Positions 37,116 to 46,993 of a stretch of 64,000 nt of DNA are shown here, in pieces (position 1 is the stretch's first letter; every line of letters begins with the position of its first letter). Location: the NCBI RefSeq assembly GCF_027941835.1, contig NZ_CP116005.1:806001-870000 (forward strand), read 5' to 3'. This DNA is from Sphingosinicella microcystinivorans. Lineage in GTDB: Bacteria > Pseudomonadota > Alphaproteobacteria > Sphingomonadales > Sphingomonadaceae. Below the pieces are notes generated by a model. It saw only the letters and a list, made by a program, of their open reading frames with translations, did no database searches and had not been told where the DNA came from. A program made the position numbers and the translations under genes.

Positions 37116-39167
37116 ATGTTCCTGTCTTTTCCATCCCGCCGCGCGGCCGCCGCCGTTCTTCTGATTTCCATGCAGGCCACCGCTGCGGCCGCAGCCGGCG
37201 ACGCCAGCAGCGTGACGGCGTTCGAACCCGCCTATTTCGCGAGCGCGCAGCCTGCCTCCGCGCTCGACATCGTGAAGCTGGTGCCGGGCTTCCGCCTCGA
37301 AGAAGGAGACAGCGAGCTTCGCGGCTATGCCGGCGCGAGCGGCAATGTCCTCGTCGACGGACAGCGCCCGACGAGCAAGGAGGATACGCTCGAGGACGTG
37401 CTGAAGCGCATCCCGGCGGCGAGTGTGGACCGTGTAGAACTGATCCGCAGCGGCGCGGGCTACGACATGCAGGGATACACGCTGCTCGCCAATGTCGTGC
37501 GCAGCAACGCGCAGTCTCTGAGCGGACGGATCGAAGGCAGCTACGCGAATTATCGTCATGGATACGAGGCGCCGCGGCTCGCAGGCGAGCTCCGCCATGT
37601 CGCGGGCGCCAATGTCCTCGACCTGTCCGGGGCCGTCTACCGGGAGATCGACGACGAGCACGGCTTCGGCAGCCGGAACCGCCATGCCGGGGACGGCACG
37701 CCCGTTCGGCTCGGCCGCTACGATCAGCCCCAAGGCAACGACATCCGCGAAGCGCTCGGCAGCTACCAGCGGCCCCTCGCCGGCGGCACGGTGCGCGTGA
37801 ACGGCCTCTACAAGATGAAGAAGATGTTCGCGAACATCGGCGAGCAGGTGACCTTCCCCACGCCCTATGACGCATCCGGCACCGAGCGCGTGAACACCGA
37901 GGCGACGGAAATCGGCCTCCGCTACGACCGCTCCGTCGGTGCGCGCAGCCGGATGGAGCTGCTCGCGCTGCGCCGGACGACCGGTATCGACGGCGTCGAC
38001 AGGTCCCATGCCCCCACCGGCAGCGATGCGACCTTCGAGAACTCCGACGCGAGCGAGACCATCCTGCGCGGCGTGCTGCGCCGGAAGGCCGGGAACATCT
38101 CGCTCGAAGGCGGGCTCGAAGGCGCGTTCAACACGCTCGACAGCCACAGCGCGCTCGAGGAGGACGGCATCGCCGTTCCCCTGCCCGCCGCCAACGTCCG
38201 CGTCGAGGAAAAGCGGGCGGAGGCTTTCTTCACCGCGGCTTGGCACGTTTCCGGCGCGCTGACGGTGGAGGCCGGCAGCCGCTACGAGACCTCGACGCTG
38301 ACGCAGAGCGGCGACAGCGCGCTCAGAAAATCACAGTCGTTCGTCAAGCCGCGCGTGCTCGTCCGCTGGGCACCCTCGCCGCGCGACGAGATCCGGGCGC
38401 TCGTCGAACGCTCCGTGGGTCAGCTCGATTTCGCCGACTTCGTCAGCTCGGCCTCGCTTACGGGCGGCACCGTCACCGCGGGCAACAAGGACCTGGAGCC
38501 CGACAGCCTCTGGCGCGCCGAGCTCGCATGGGAACGCCGCATCGGCAAGGGCTCGGTGGTGCTCACTGCACGGCAGGAAGCGATCAGCGACGTCGTCGAC
38601 CGCATCCCGGTCTTCACGGACGAAGGCACCTTCGACGCCGTGGGCAACATCGGCAGCGGCCGCCGCCGCGAATTGCAGCTCGATTTCAACCTGCCGCTCG
38701 ATCCGCTGGGGCTGCCGGGGGTCACGCTGCAGGGCAACGGCCTGTGGCGCCGCAGCCGCGTCACCGATCCCGTGACCGGCGAACGCCGCCGGATCTCGGA
38801 GGATGAACCGCTCGAAGCCAAGGTCAGCCTCACGCACGACATCGCGCGGTGGCACACGCGCTGGGGCGTCAACTACGTACTCGCCGAGAAGGAAACGACG
38901 TTCAAGATCGACGAGATCGAAACCGACCGGGTGCCGGACCGGGTCGACGCTTTCGTGGAATACAAGCCGGATGCCGCGTGGACGCTCCGCGCCTTCGCAA
39001 AGAATATCACGAGCAGCCCGGTCGTCCGCACGCGCAGCATCTACGACGGGCTGCGCGGATCGGCTCCGCTGCGCTACATCGAACGGCGGGAACTCAACAG
39101 CGGTCCCTATGTCGGCGTCACGATCCAGCGCACGTTCGGCGGCCGAGCGGCCATGCAAGCTTCCTGA
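37116..39167 (+). CDS. TonB-dependent receptor (D), short-plug type
   Basis: 683 residues with a signal peptide (about 1-27). The plug is short: VLVDGQRPTSKEDTLEDVLKRIPAASVDRVELIRSGAGYDMQGYTLLANVVR (with the VELIR-G-A stretch of the plug). The barrel follows, with ERSVGQLDFADFVSSASL and NKDLEPDSLWRAELAWE typical of the sphingomonad vitamin B12/ferric-type subgroup. The C-terminus RTFGGRAAMQAS has extra residues after the last aromatic, so the terminal insertion signal is not at the very end. It follows the duplicated-domain secreted protein and precedes an exported alpha/beta hydrolase. The substrate is unknown. Confidence 0.85.
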   Translation: MFLSFPSRRAAAAVLLISMQATAAAAAGDASSVTAFEPAYFASAQPASALDIVKLVPGFRLEEGDSELRGYAGASGNVLVDGQRPTSKEDTLEDVLKRIPAASVDRVELIRSGAGYDMQGYTLLANVVRSNAQSLSGRIEGSYANYRHGYEAPRLAGELRHVAGANVLDLSGAVYREIDDEHGFGSRNRHAGDGTPVRLGRYDQPQGNDIREALGSYQRPLAGGTVRVNGLYKMKKMFANIGEQVTFPTPYDASGTERVNTEATEIGLRYDRSVGARSRMELLALRRTTGIDGVDRSHAPTGSDATFENSDASETILRGVLRRKAGNISLEGGLEGAFNTLDSHSALEEDGIAVPLPAANVRVEEKRAEAFFTAAWHVSGALTVEAGSRYETSTLTQSGDSALRKSQSFVKPRVLVRWAPSPRDEIRALVERSVGQLDFADFVSSASLTGGTVTAGNKDLEPDSLWRAELAWERRIGKGSVVLTARQEAISDVVDRIPVFTDEGTFDAVGNIGSGRRRELQLDFNLPLDPLGLPGVTLQGNGLWRRSRVTDPVTGERRRISEDEPLEAKVSLTHDIARWHTRWGVNYVLAEKETTFKIDEIETDRVPDRVDAFVEYKPDAAWTLRAFAKNITSSPVVRTRSIYDGLRGSAPLRYIERRELNSGPYVGVTIQRTFGGRAAMQAS

Positions 39168-39217
39168 CAGTTGCGTCCCGTAAGGTCGCTGCGATCATCT
39201 GGAGGGGGAAGCGGACC

Positions 39218-40846
39218 ATGCGGTGGAACATCTATGCCGGAGCGGGCCTTCTGCTGCTGTCGGCGGCGGCAGGGTCCAGCTCTGCGAAAGCTGCCGACCG
39301 CTTCCCGCCGCCCGACTGCGAAACCCATGTCGCCTACGACCGCGACATGGTGCTGCCCGGCTATCTGATCCCTTCGAAAACCGGCACGAAGGTCTGCGTT
39401 CCGTTCACGACGGTCGGCGCACGGCCGCCGGCGGGCTACGCGGGCGATTTCTACGTCGACGAATTCTCCGAGCCCGTGCTGCGCGCGCGCTGGCTCCAGT
39501 GCAAGGCCGATCCCGTCTGCGTGGCGCGGGTCACGTCCGTCGTCAACGGCCGGAAGCCGCCCAACCGCGAGCAACGCATCACCGATCCGCATCACCGCCA
39601 CCTGCTCGGCAAGGTGGATGAAAGCGCCGATCTCGACCTCGCCGCGATCCGCCGCCCGGCGTTCTTCGCTGCGGAGCCTTACCGGGAACCGATCGCCGCC
39701 GCCGAGGCGAACACCTACACGGTCGAATTCACTGCGCCCGCCGAGGCGCACGAACGCATCCACAAAGGTCTCGAAACGCCCGTCAAGCTGCGCGGCTGGT
39801 ATCTGCAAGGGCGCGGCGTGCCGGGCGCGAAGGGCCGCAAGGTCCGTGCGCTCATCGTGATGAGCGGCGGCGGCGGCACCCGCCTCGCCGCGATCGACCA
39901 TCCCGAGGACCGGCTCTACAGCATCCATCCCGAAACCGGGGAAACCGCCATCAATTCCTTCCCGAACACGCGCACCGGCTCGCCCGGACAGGCGGGATGG
40001 CGCTCATTGATGGCGATGTTCAACGCCGCCGGCTTCGACGTGCTCGCCTACGACCGGCGCGGGGTCGGCGTCTCGAGCGGCTACAGCGACACCAACACGC
40101 TCCAGCAGGGCCGCGACCTGCTGGCGGCGCTTGCCAGCCTGCGCTCGGGCGAGGGCCTGCGCGCCCTGTCGCCGAAGGGCAAGCTCGCCACGGGCGCCGA
40201 GGCCGCCCGCGCGCTGCGCGGCAAGGCCGCGGAGCTGCCGACGCTGCTGCTCGGCAACTCGCGCGGCACGATGGCGAGCGGCTGGGCGATGACGATGAAT
40301 TTCGACAGGGACTGCAGCTACGACCTCGCCGAGATCGCCTGCGCGCCGCCTCACCGCGACCCGTCGATCAAGGGCGCGCTGCTGATGTCGGAGTTCACCA
40401 GCGGTCCCGGCTTCGTCTCTGCGACGCCGACGCCGGAAGACGAGGGGCGCGGGCTCGGCAAGGATCGCGGCCTGTTCATCGGCGCGAGCCAGATCGAGCA
40501 CAACGTCGTGTTCTTCCCAGGCTCGGCGATCCTCGCCGGCATGAAGACGTGGCCTGCGGCGTTCTTCGTGCGCGGGCTCTGGGACTACGCGGCCAGCCTC
40601 GAAGGCACGATCGCCTCCTACGACCGCGTGCGGGGCCTGAAGGAGCTGGTCGTCGTGCGCGGCCCCCATCCGTTCGAAACATGGCCCGAGGCGGAAAAGG
40701 AACGCGTCCGCAACCGTATGCTCGCCTTCGCGCTCGCGGCGATCCGCGGCGAACGCCATGTTCCGGGCGCGCGGAAATGGACGACGATGAAGGACCTCGT
40801 CGCGACCACCGAAGATGTCTGGGAGCCATCGTCGGCGCCGCGGTAG
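39218..40846 (+). CDS. Exported alpha/beta hydrolase
   Basis: 542 residues from ATG 39218 with a strong GGAGGGGGAA ribosome site. A signal peptide (about 1-27) is followed by a cysteine-bearing N-terminal region (about 28-160), then the alpha/beta hydrolase core: LIVMSGGGGTRL, DVLAYDRRGVGVSSGY, nucleophile elbow LLGNSRGTMA (Ser of GNSRG) and late catalytic His in VVRGPHPFETWP. It resembles prolyl-peptidase or esterase type secreted hydrolases; the substrate is not identifiable. It lies 50 nt after TBDT D on the same strand, so receptor and hydrolase are probably co-expressed. Confidence 0.8.
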   Translation: MRWNIYAGAGLLLLSAAAGSSSAKAADRFPPPDCETHVAYDRDMVLPGYLIPSKTGTKVCVPFTTVGARPPAGYAGDFYVDEFSEPVLRARWLQCKADPVCVARVTSVVNGRKPPNREQRITDPHHRHLLGKVDESADLDLAAIRRPAFFAAEPYREPIAAAEANTYTVEFTAPAEAHERIHKGLETPVKLRGWYLQGRGVPGAKGRKVRALIVMSGGGGTRLAAIDHPEDRLYSIHPETGETAINSFPNTRTGSPGQAGWRSLMAMFNAAGFDVLAYDRRGVGVSSGYSDTNTLQQGRDLLAALASLRSGEGLRALSPKGKLATGAEAARALRGKAAELPTLLLGNSRGTMASGWAMTMNFDRDCSYDLAEIACAPPHRDPSIKGALLMSEFTSGPGFVSATPTPEDEGRGLGKDRGLFIGASQIEHNVVFFPGSAILAGMKTWPAAFFVRGLWDYAASLEGTIASYDRVRGLKELVVVRGPHPFETWPEAEKERVRNRMLAFALAAIRGERHVPGARKWTTMKDLVATTEDVWEPSSAPR

Positions 40847-41102
40847 CGGCAATCTCCGACGGCTTTCATGCTGTAATCTGTCGACCCGAACCAAATTTCG
40901 TTGGATGATGGTGAATAGTCATCTTCAATTTCGATGACGGCAAATGAAATCGAAAATCATTCGCAGAAACAAGAACAAGTTTTTCTGGGAAACAGCAAAT
41001 CATAACAGTATCGACTAGAGCCCGGTATGCCGGGAGCCGGGCGGAGAACGCTCGGTATTCCTATTTATACTGCAATTGATTTGCAAGTTTGGGAGGAATT
41101 TT
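40847..41102. promoter_or_regulatory. AT-rich intergenic region before the porin gene
   Basis: 256 nt with many A/T runs (for example AAATCATAACAG and TATTTATACTGCAATTG) and a small hairpin CCCGG-TATG-CCGGG (41022-41035). It probably holds the porin promoter. No convincing copy of the shared box was found here. Confidence 0.45.
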
Positions 41103-42293
41103 ATGCGTTCTTTGGTCGCGGGCGTTGCGGCGTTCGCCTCGCTTCCCGCTTTTGCCTCGGAAGGCCACCTTCCGCACAGCCACACGCACAGCCGCGGAGA
41201 GATCGACGAGAACCAGGGGCCGCTGCTGCTTCAGGCGACCTACACGGGCGAGGTGATGTCGAACGCCTCCGGCGGCATCAGACGCGGCAGCCGCTATCTC
41301 GACAATCTCGACCTCGTCGCCGAGGCGGACCTCGAGGCGCTTGCCGGATGGAAGGGTGCCAGCGTCCACGTCTACGGCCTCTACAACAACGGCAAGTCGT
41401 TCAGCGACCTTGCCGGCGATGCGCAGACGGCGAGCAACATCGAAACCGGCGTGCGGGCGTTTCGCCTCTACGAGGCATGGATCGAACAGGCGTTCGCGGG
41501 CGGCTCGCTGAAGGTTGGGCTTTACGATCTCAATTCCGAGTTCGATTCGCTCGACGCGTCCGGCCTGTTCATCGGCAGCCCGCACGGCATCGGCACGGAT
41601 TTCGCGCAGACGGGCGAAAACGGCCCGTCCATTTTCCCGTCGACCTCGCTCGCCGCACGGCTTTCCATCGAGTCCGCCGCAGGCTGGGTGGTGCGTGCAG
41701 CCGTGCTCGACGGCGTCCCCGGCGATCCCGACCATCCAAAACGCACCGCGGTGAAGCTGGGGAACGGCGACGGCGCGCTTCTCGTCGCCGAAGTCGAGGC
41801 CCCCTTGCCCCACGGACGCCTGCTCTTCGGCGGTTGGCGCTACACGGCGCGTTTCGACGATCATGCCGGGAACAGCGGGCGCGGCAACGACGGCCTCTAC
41901 GTGCGCGGCGAGACGGCGCTGTTCGAGGAAGCGGGCGACCCCGCGCAGGGCCTCGCCGCCTTCGCCCGCCTCGGCATCGCCGATGGGCGCTTCAACACGT
42001 TCAGACGCTTCGCGAGCGCCGGCCTCAACTATACGGGTCCCTTTCGCGGCCGCGATGAGGATCAGCTCGGCCTTGCGGTCGCCGCCGCCTTCACCTCGGA
42101 TGCCTACAAGCGCGCGGTGCCCGCGAACGACGCGGAGGTCGCCTTCGAGCTGACCTATCGCGCCCCCGTCGCCTCATGGCTCTCGCTCCAGCCGAGCGCC
42201 CATTACATTATCAATCCGGGCGCAGACCCGAGCGTGCGCAGTGCGCTCGCCTTCGGCCTCCGGGCGGAAATCTCGTTCAATATTCTGGGCTGA
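41103..42293 (+). CDS. OprB family carbohydrate-selective porin
   Basis: 396 residues from ATG 41103, with GGGAGG at 41090-41095. A signal peptide (ending AFASE) is followed by a His-rich start (HLPHSHTHSRGE), then an OprB-like barrel: FRLYEAWIEQAFAGGSLKVGLYDLNSEFDSLDASGLFIGSPHG, GWRYTARFDD and the C-terminal LAFGLRAEISFNILG. OprB porins let sugars and other small solutes diffuse across the outer membrane. It converges on the broken TBDT gene with 54 nt between them. Confidence 0.87.
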   Translation: MRSLVAGVAAFASLPAFASEGHLPHSHTHSRGEIDENQGPLLLQATYTGEVMSNASGGIRRGSRYLDNLDLVAEADLEALAGWKGASVHVYGLYNNGKSFSDLAGDAQTASNIETGVRAFRLYEAWIEQAFAGGSLKVGLYDLNSEFDSLDASGLFIGSPHGIGTDFAQTGENGPSIFPSTSLAARLSIESAAGWVVRAAVLDGVPGDPDHPKRTAVKLGNGDGALLVAEVEAPLPHGRLLFGGWRYTARFDDHAGNSGRGNDGLYVRGETALFEEAGDPAQGLAAFARLGIADGRFNTFRRFASAGLNYTGPFRGRDEDQLGLAVAAAFTSDAYKRAVPANDAEVAFELTYRAPVASWLSLQPSAHYIINPGADPSVRSALAFGLRAEISFNILG

Positions 42294-42347
42294 GAACAGC
42301 AGCGCCCGGCCCGCGCACCCTCGATGCGCGGGCCAAAGCAGCCATAA

Positions 42348-43558
42348 CTAGAAGCGCGCGCGAACGCCGACGTAATATTTACGCCCGATCACGTCGTAGA
42401 TCGACGCGTTGGTCGCCGAGTTCGAAATGAAGTCGATCGGTGCAACCGGGGGTGTCCGGTCGAACAGATTGTCGACGCCAGCATAGATCTCGGCACCGCT
42501 TCCGATCACTCCGTCGAGCTTGTACTTCGCCGACATATCCACATAGACCACCGCACCGATGCTGTTGTCTTCCTTCGACAGATCCTCGGGGCCGAACGTG
42601 ACATCGTAGAGACCACCATCGATATAGCGCGCCTGCAGGAAAGCACCCCAGCGATCGGCTTCGTAGTTGGCCGAAAGCGTTGCCTTGAAATCCGGCATAC
42701 CGCCGGCGTTACGCCCACCGACTTCGCCCGCGACATCGATCAATGCACCGCCTGTCGGCGCGATCTTCTTGTGAATGAGATAGCTCGCCACCGCACCGAG
42801 ACCCAGCGTGCCGTTGCCAAGGCCGGTTGTGTAGCGCGCCTCGAAATCGAGACCCCGCAGCTTATAGGCGCCGAGGTTCAGATTCTGCTGACGAACCTCT
42901 ACGAGTTGATCGTCGGCATCCAAGGTGACGAACTCGCACATTGCCGCCTCGCCGCGATGGCAGCGGTTGACGATGTCCTGCGCAGAGAGCGATCCGATGG
43001 CTCCCTTGAGATTGATATCCCAGAAATCAAGCGAGGTACGGAAGCTTCCCAGTGTGAGGACCGCACCGACCGTCTTCGTGGTCGCCCGTTCCTCGGTGAG
43101 GTTGGGGTTGCCCGAAAGCGGAACGCGAACCAGCGACGTCCCGTCGATATCGTCGAACGGATTGTCGAGATTGGCGAACAGGAGCACGGTTTCGACAAAG
43201 GTTTCGCCGATGCTGGGCGCACGGATGTCACGGGAGATCGTACCACGAAAGCGCAGGAAATCGGTTGGCTCGAAGGTGAGGCGGGCGTCAGCGTGCCGGT
43301 GAAGGCCGGAATTTCGTTGATGACGTTGGCGACGTTCGTGGTGCCGCGCTGGTCGATGAGTTCGGCGCCGAGCGCCTGCACCGGCGTAGGCGCCTCGAAG
43401 TTACCCTTGATGCGCGTTCCGGTGATCGTGATCATCTCAGACTCGGCAGCGGCATCCGCCTGCGCTGCGCTCTCGGCCGCCGTCTGCGCCAGAGCCGGAA
43501 CTGCCACGGCCCACAATGCAACACCTGCCAAGCTGTTGAATCTGGATGTGAATATCAT
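42348..43558 (-). pseudogene. TonB-dependent receptor (E), internal deletion with frameshift
   Basis: The N-terminal part (from 43558) is a normal receptor start: signal peptide MIFTSRFNSLAGVALW..ALAQ, then MITITGTRIKGNFEAPTPVQ, very like receptors A and B, up to about NEIPAFTGTLTPA. Near 43285 the meaningful reading shifts frame and resumes deep in the barrel as RLTFEPTDFLRFRGTISRDIRAPSI, continuing in the other frame to a normal C-terminus VIGRKYYVGVRARF (end at 42348). Compared with receptors A and B, most of the plug and the first half of the barrel (several hundred residues) are missing. The product cannot form a channel. The promoter with paired operator boxes is still present. Confidence 0.85.
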
Positions 43559-43622
43559 CTGATTTCCCCTTTTAAATCCCTCGGTTCCGCTGAGTTTTCA
43601 GCGAAGCCTCAGTTGATACATC

Positions 43623-43659
43623 ATTCCTGATTGGAAATAAAGCAGCCTTATTGGAGATT
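43623..43659. promoter_or_regulatory. Putative operator pair upstream of the broken TBDT E, next to the GntR gene
   Basis: ATTCCTGATTGGAAAT (43623-43638) and AGCCTTATTGGAGATT (43644-43659). The first has the TCC-N5-GGA dyad seen, with one extra spacer base, in the box at 8757. They lie 65-101 nt upstream of the TBDT E start and about 100 nt beyond the GntR stop. Confidence 0.4.
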
Positions 43660-43754
43660 TTTCTGACATTAAGGCCGCCTTATTTCGGTTGAGAAACCAC
43701 GCGTCAATGCCCGCGCGGTCGCGCGGCAAAGGCGGCCCGGCGCTTCCTTCCCCG

Positions 43755-44444
43755 TCAGAGGTTCAGGCTGTGCTCGTTGAGTTTGGCGTGCGAGAAAATC
43801 GCGTTGAGAACACGGTCTTCGCAGGACGAGATCATCATCAGCGTATAGCGCCGAATCTCGTCGGTCTGGTTGTTCTTCACGAGTTCGAGCAGGATTTTGT
43901 GCTGCTCCCACGGGAACGGCATGGATTTCGTGAGCTTGATGTAGATCCAGTAGATCCGCATGGTCGTTTCCTCGAGCTGCCGGGTCCAGCCTATCAGCAG
44001 CTGAAACTGCGTCTGCTGCGCGATATAGACGTTGAAATCCCGGTTCGCTTTCAGAGTCCTGAGCGCATCCGCATCTGTGGAGATCGGGCCTTCGTGGTAG
44101 ATCGCGTCGTTCCGGCGCTTGAATTCGGCCTCCTCGATCTGCGGCGAGATCATCGCCAACACGCTCGGCGCGATCATCTTGCGGAGCGTGAAGTTCTCCT
44201 TCACGTCGCGCAGCGTCAGCGGCGCGATCCGCGTGATCCGCGGCGAGTTCGAGATCATGAACTGCTGTGCGGTCATCTGCTCCATGGCGTTGCGCGCCGC
44301 CGTGCGGCTGATCCCGAACATGCGGGTCAGGATATTCTCGGACACCTTCTGGCCAGGCGCGAGGCGCTGCGTGACGATCGCATCCATGATCCGGTCGAAA
44401 ACATCGAGCGATTCTGTTTCCGTCTGCTGGTCTGCCATCGTCAT
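43755..44444 (-). CDS. GntR family transcriptional regulator (FCD/FadR-type)
   Basis: 229 residues. The N-terminal winged helix (about 12-75) contains VSENILTRMFGISRTAARNAMEQM, with the recognition helix, and FMISNSPRITRIAPLT as the wing. The all-helical C-terminal part (about 80-225) has the FCD-type pattern, with LRKMIAPSV and later RRYTLMMISSCEDRVLNAI. FCD regulators bind small organic or amino acids and repress catabolic operons. It is directly upstream of the broken TBDT E and is the only specific regulator near the TBDT/hydrolase block, which makes it the best candidate to bind the shared boxes. Confidence 0.88.
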   Translation of the reverse strand: MTMADQQTETESLDVFDRIMDAIVTQRLAPGQKVSENILTRMFGISRTAARNAMEQMTAQQFMISNSPRITRIAPLTLRDVKENFTLRKMIAPSVLAMISPQIEEAEFKRRNDAIYHEGPISTDADALRTLKANRDFNVYIAQQTQFQLLIGWTRQLEETTMRIYWIYIKLTKSMPFPWEQHKILLELVKNNQTDEIRRYTLMMISSCEDRVLNAIFSHAKLNEHSLNL

Positions 44445-44609
44445 CCTGAATCGGGTTTCCGCACTCCCCGAGTGGTACAGCCGCGAAGGATCAAGTCAAA
44501 CAGACGCCGCTTGCAGGACGCCGCGTTTCCCTGGAATATGCGGGGTGGAATCCCCGGTGTGGGGAGGCGGGGAAGGCGGTTGTCATCAGTGCAGCGTCGA
44601 AGGCCCTGA

Positions 44610-45152
44610 ATGGCTGACAGCCGGGGCGTCCGGGACGAGGATCTGGTCGTTGTCGCCGTCGCCGGCGACCGCGCGGCGTTCGAGGCGCTGCTGCGCCGGC
44701 ACTACGACCGTATTCACGGGCTTGCATGGCAGCTCACCGGCACGCGCGCCGACGCCGACGACGTCGCGCAGGATGTCTGCTGCATCCTCGCAGAAAAGCT
44801 GGGCAGCTTTCGCGGCGAGGCGAAGTTCTCGACGTGGCTGTGCGGCATCGTGTTCAACGCCTGCCGCGACCTGCAGCGGCGGCGGCACAGCTTCAGCGGC
44901 TTCACCGATCGCCTCGCCGTGCTGGTCGGCCTCGCGCCCGCGCCGGACGGGCGCGACCTCCACGACGCGCTGTGGCTGAAAAGCGCGATCGCCCGCCTGA
45001 AACCGGCGTACCGGGAGACCGTGGTGCTGGTGGCCGGGCAGCAGCTCACCCATGCCGAAGCCGGCGCAATCCTCGGGATCAGCGAGTCCACGGTCGCATG
45101 GCGGATGCACGAGGTCCGGCGCATCCTCGCCGCGGAGGGCGAGGCACCATGA
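44610..45152 (+). CDS. ECF RNA polymerase sigma factor
   Basis: 180 residues. Region 2 (about 24-90) contains DADDVAQDVCCILAEKLGSF and FSTWLCGIVFNACRD. Region 4 (about 122-175) contains LKPAYRETVVLVAGQQLTHAEAGAILGISESTVAWRMHEVRR with the helix-turn-helix. It directs polymerase to a small regulon, probably including this operon. A VWA lipoprotein and a membrane TPR protein follow on the same strand. No classical anti-sigma gene is adjacent; the membrane TPR protein may fill that place. Confidence 0.92.
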   Translation: MADSRGVRDEDLVVVAVAGDRAAFEALLRRHYDRIHGLAWQLTGTRADADDVAQDVCCILAEKLGSFRGEAKFSTWLCGIVFNACRDLQRRRHSFSGFTDRLAVLVGLAPAPDGRDLHDALWLKSAIARLKPAYRETVVLVAGQQLTHAEAGAILGISESTVAWRMHEVRRILAAEGEAP

Positions 45153-45256
45153 CGCGGCTTTCAAAAAAATGTCCGGAGGCTCCCAAGCTTTTTCCCGGCC
45201 GGCGCGTCCAAGTCGATGCGGATGATCCTGATCCGCGATCGTCAGGGAGTTTTGCC

Positions 45257-46993
45257 ATGCGCTTGCACCATGTTTTCACCGGCGGGCTGATCGGCCTGCT
45301 GGCGGCCTGCAACAGTCCGACCGTCAGCGAGAAGACGTCCACGGCGTCGGACGTCGTCGTCACCGGCGGGCACCGCGCACCGTCACCGGAAGCGGCAGCG
45401 GACCGGGGCGAGGCGGCTGAAATAGCCGAAGTTGTCGCAGCGGCACCGGTTGCGCCGCCACCGCCGCCGCCCGTCGTCATGCCGATGTTGGCACCTGCGC
45501 GGCACGCGGAGCCCGGCCTCTACCGGCCCGCGCCCGAGTACCGCGACGTCGGCCGCGACCGTTTCGCGTCGGTGGCCGAGAACGCCTTCAAGGTGGTGCG
45601 GGAGGAGCCCGTGTCGACCTTCTCGATCGACGTCGACACCGCCTCCTACGGCTTCGTCCGGGCCTCGCTCAATCGGGGCGTGCTGCCGCAGCCCGCCGCG
45701 GTGCGGACCGAGGAGATGGTGAACTACTTCCCTTACGACTACGCCCGGCCCGCGGCGGCGGAGCAGCCGTTCAGCACGAACCTGTCGGTGTTCCCGAGCC
45801 CGTGGGCCGAGGGGCGCAAGATCGTGCGGATCGGCATCCGCGGCTACGCGATCGAGACGGCGGCGCGCCCGCGCGCCAACCTCGTGTTCCTCATCGACAC
45901 CTCGGGCTCGATGAACGCCGCGAACAAGCTGCCGCTCGTCCGGCAATCGCTGGCGATGCTCGTCGACCAGCTCGGCGCCGACGACCATGTCGCCATCGTC
46001 ACCTACGCGGGAAGCGCGGGCGTCGCGCTGGAGCCGACCCCGGCCAGCCAGAAGCGCAAGATTCTCGCCGTCATCGACCAGCTCGGCGCCGGGGGCAGCA
46101 CGGCGGGCGCGGAAGGCATCCGCCAGGCCTATGCGCTCGCCGCGCAGAACATCGACCCGGCGGGCGTCAACCGCGTCATCCTCGCGACCGACGGCGATTT
46201 CAACGTCGGCATCACGAACGAGAACGAGCTGAAGGGCTTCGTCGAGCGCGAGCGGGGCAAGGGCATCTTCCTCTCCGTGCTCGGCTTCGGCATGGGCAAT
46301 TACAACGACGCGCTGATGCAGGCGCTGGCGCAGAACGGCAACGGCGCCGCCGCCTATATCGACACGGTCGCCGAAGCGCGGAAGACTCTGGTCGAGGAAG
46401 CCACCTCGACGCTGTTCCCCATCGCGAAGGACGTGAAGATCCAGGTGGAGTTCAACCCCGCCGCCGTCGCGGAATACCGGCTCGTCGGCTATGAAACCCG
46501 GATGCTGAACCGCGACGATTTCGACAACGACACGGTGGACGCGGGCGATGTCGGCTCCGGCCAGACCGTGACCGCGCTCTACGAGATCGTGCCCGCGGGC
46601 GGCCCGCGCACGATCGGCGACCTGCGCTATTCCGAGGGCGGCGGCGCAGCGGGCCGCCCGGCCGCCGCGCAGGGCGGCGAATACGGCTTCGTGAAGATCC
46701 GCTACAAGCTGCCGAAATCGGAGACGAGCCGGCTGATCTCCGCGCCGATCACCACGGCGTCCGAGGTCCGGCGCTTCGAGGACGCGCCGCAGGACGCGCG
46801 CTTCGCGGCAGGCGTCGCCGCCTTCGCGGAGCTGGTGCGCGGCGGCCGTTATCGCGGTGCGATGACCTACGACGACGTGATCCGGATCGCGTCCGCATCG
46901 CGCGGCAACGATGCGTTCGGCTACCGCACGGAGTTCGTCCAGCTCGTCCGCGCCGCGAAGACGGCCTCGTCGATGGCGCGCCTCGAACGATGA
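45257..46993 (+). CDS. VWA-domain lipoprotein, YfbK-like
   Basis: 578 residues from ATG 45257. This start has CAGGGAG at 45243-45249 and opens a lipoprotein signal (MRLHHVFTGGLIGLLAAC18). The upstream ATG at 45149, which overlaps the sigma stop as ATGA, would bury the signal peptide inside the protein. A Pro/Ala-rich linker is followed by FSIDVDTASYGFVRASLNRG (YfbK N-terminal block) and the VWA domain with an intact MIDAS DTSGSMN. The C-terminal third is the DUF3520 region (about 390-570). The length equals E. coli YfbK. The function of the family is unknown; it binds metal and probably protein partners in the periplasm. Confidence 0.88.
   Translation: MRLHHVFTGGLIGLLAACNSPTVSEKTSTASDVVVTGGHRAPSPEAAADRGEAAEIAEVVAAAPVAPPPPPPVVMPMLAPARHAEPGLYRPAPEYRDVGRDRFASVAENAFKVVREEPVSTFSIDVDTASYGFVRASLNRGVLPQPAAVRTEEMVNYFPYDYARPAAAEQPFSTNLSVFPSPWAEGRKIVRIGIRGYAIETAARPRANLVFLIDTSGSMNAANKLPLVRQSLAMLVDQLGADDHVAIVTYAGSAGVALEPTPASQKRKILAVIDQLGAGGSTAGAEGIRQAYALAAQNIDPAGVNRVILATDGDFNVGITNENELKGFVERERGKGIFLSVLGFGMGNYNDALMQALAQNGNGAAAYIDTVAEARKTLVEEATSTLFPIAKDVKIQVEFNPAAVAEYRLVGYETRMLNRDDFDNDTVDAGDVGSGQTVTALYEIVPAGGPRTIGDLRYSEGGGAAGRPAAAQGGEYGFVKIRYKLPKSETSRLISAPITTASEVRRFEDAPQDARFAAGVAAFAELVRGGRYRGAMTYDDVIRIASASRGNDAFGYRTEFVQLVRAAKTASSMARLER

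Noticed and set aside
41021-41043. Hairpin GCCCGG...CCGGGC before the porin gene as a terminator
   Set aside because: Short stem and no T run; kept only as a note in the intergenic entry.
45149-45256. Upstream start of the VWA protein overlapping the sigma stop (ATGA)
   Set aside because: It would bury the lipoprotein signal peptide; the ATG at 45257 has a ribosome site and starts directly with the signal.
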